DNA from: Nostocoides sp039812405
Lineage (GTDB): Bacteria > Actinomycetota > Actinomycetes > Actinomycetales > Dermatophilaceae
DNA: 5,298 nt
Direction of reading: 5' to 3'
Assembly (NCBI GenBank): GCA_039812405.1
Contig: JBDIAL010000248.1
Location: 1-5,298 of the forward strand
The notes under the pieces were generated by a model, which did no database searches, was not told where the DNA came from, and saw only the letters and a list, made by a program, of their open reading frames with translations. Positions 5,209 to 5,298 of this stretch are shown one piece after another. How positions within the stretch are numbered: position 1 is the first letter of the stretch; the number at the start of each line of letters is the position of its first letter. The position numbers were made by a program, and so were the translations under genes.

Positions 5209-5298
5209 ATGCCCGTCACGACACTGGACGGTCACTCCGTCACCGTGGACGACGAAGGCTTCCTCACCGATGCGACCGAGTGGGACGAGGACCTCGCC
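5209..5298 (+). CDS. DsrC/TusE-family sulfur-relay protein (partial, C-terminus off the right edge)
   Basis: Only the first 30 residues are present: MPVTTLDGHSVTVDDEGFLT followed by DATEWDEDLA. The pattern hydrophobic-DG-x7-DxEGFLxDxxxWDEDLA is the N-terminus of the DsrC/TusE/DsvC family (about 100-110 residues). These small proteins carry sulfur as a persulfide on C-terminal cysteines. DsrC works with dissimilatory sulfite reductase, and TusE works in tRNA 2-thiouridine synthesis. The decisive C-terminal cysteines lie outside the window, so DsrC cannot be told from TusE. It starts 5 bp after the SQR-like stop and is surely co-transcribed. The likely role is to accept or relay sulfane sulfur made by the flavoprotein, though its partners are unseen. 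Confidence 0.8.
   Translation, partial: MPVTTLDGHSVTVDDEGFLTDATEWDEDLA

Noticed and set aside
1..5298. Search for CRISPR repeats, tRNA or rRNA genes, and insertion-sequence ends.
   Set aside because: No regularly spaced repeats, cloverleaf-like sequence, transposase frame or terminal inverted repeats were seen by eye. The only repeated element is the 14-18-bp box.

Overview
The window is very GC-rich, with strongly G/C-biased third codon positions and good GGAGG-type ribosome binding sites. Its gene set points to a high-GC actinobacterium: a tandem-domain universal stress protein, a DUF1918 protein, a GNAT/acyl-CoA-synthetase fusion, and boxes resembling the DosR/DevR binding site. Genus cannot be told from the sequence. 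The gene content resembles, from memory, the hypoxia/dormancy clusters of Streptomyces and relatives, where Usp proteins, zinc alcohol dehydrogenases and DosR-like regulators occur together.

Layout. The left half is on the minus strand. Reading leftwards from 2585 it holds a DUF1918 protein (2585-2196, with a doubtful C-terminal half), a two-domain universal stress protein (2173-1265), and an N-terminal GNAT domain fused to a degenerate NDP-forming acyl-CoA synthetase (starts 1209, runs off the left edge). The right half is on the plus strand: a zinc-dependent alcohol dehydrogenase of the MDR superfamily (2814-3872), an SQR-like FAD oxidoreductase (3947-5203), and the first 30 codons of a DsrC/TusE-family sulfur-relay protein (from 5209, runs off the right edge). 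The two halves diverge from a 228-bp intergenic region (2586-2813).

Regulation. Four copies of a 14-bp palindrome-like box close to GGGACC-WW-GGTCCC lie in the three longest intergenic gaps: 1247-1260, 2647-2660, 2702-2715 and 3898-3911. Two of them share 17 of 18 bases. No copy of similar quality was found inside a gene. The half-sites resemble the DosR/DevR box, so the inferred picture is one locally regulated hypoxia or redox-stress module. It would combine nucleotide-sensing Usp, protein acetylation or acyl-CoA handling, NAD(H)-linked alcohol/aldehyde turnover, and quinone-linked sulfide/persulfide chemistry. The regulator is not in the window.

Main points of interest are the shared boxes, the SQR-like plus DsrC-like pair, the loss of CoA-ligase signature residues in the GNAT fusion, and an apparent change of coding frame in the DUF1918 gene beside a 6-bp direct repeat.
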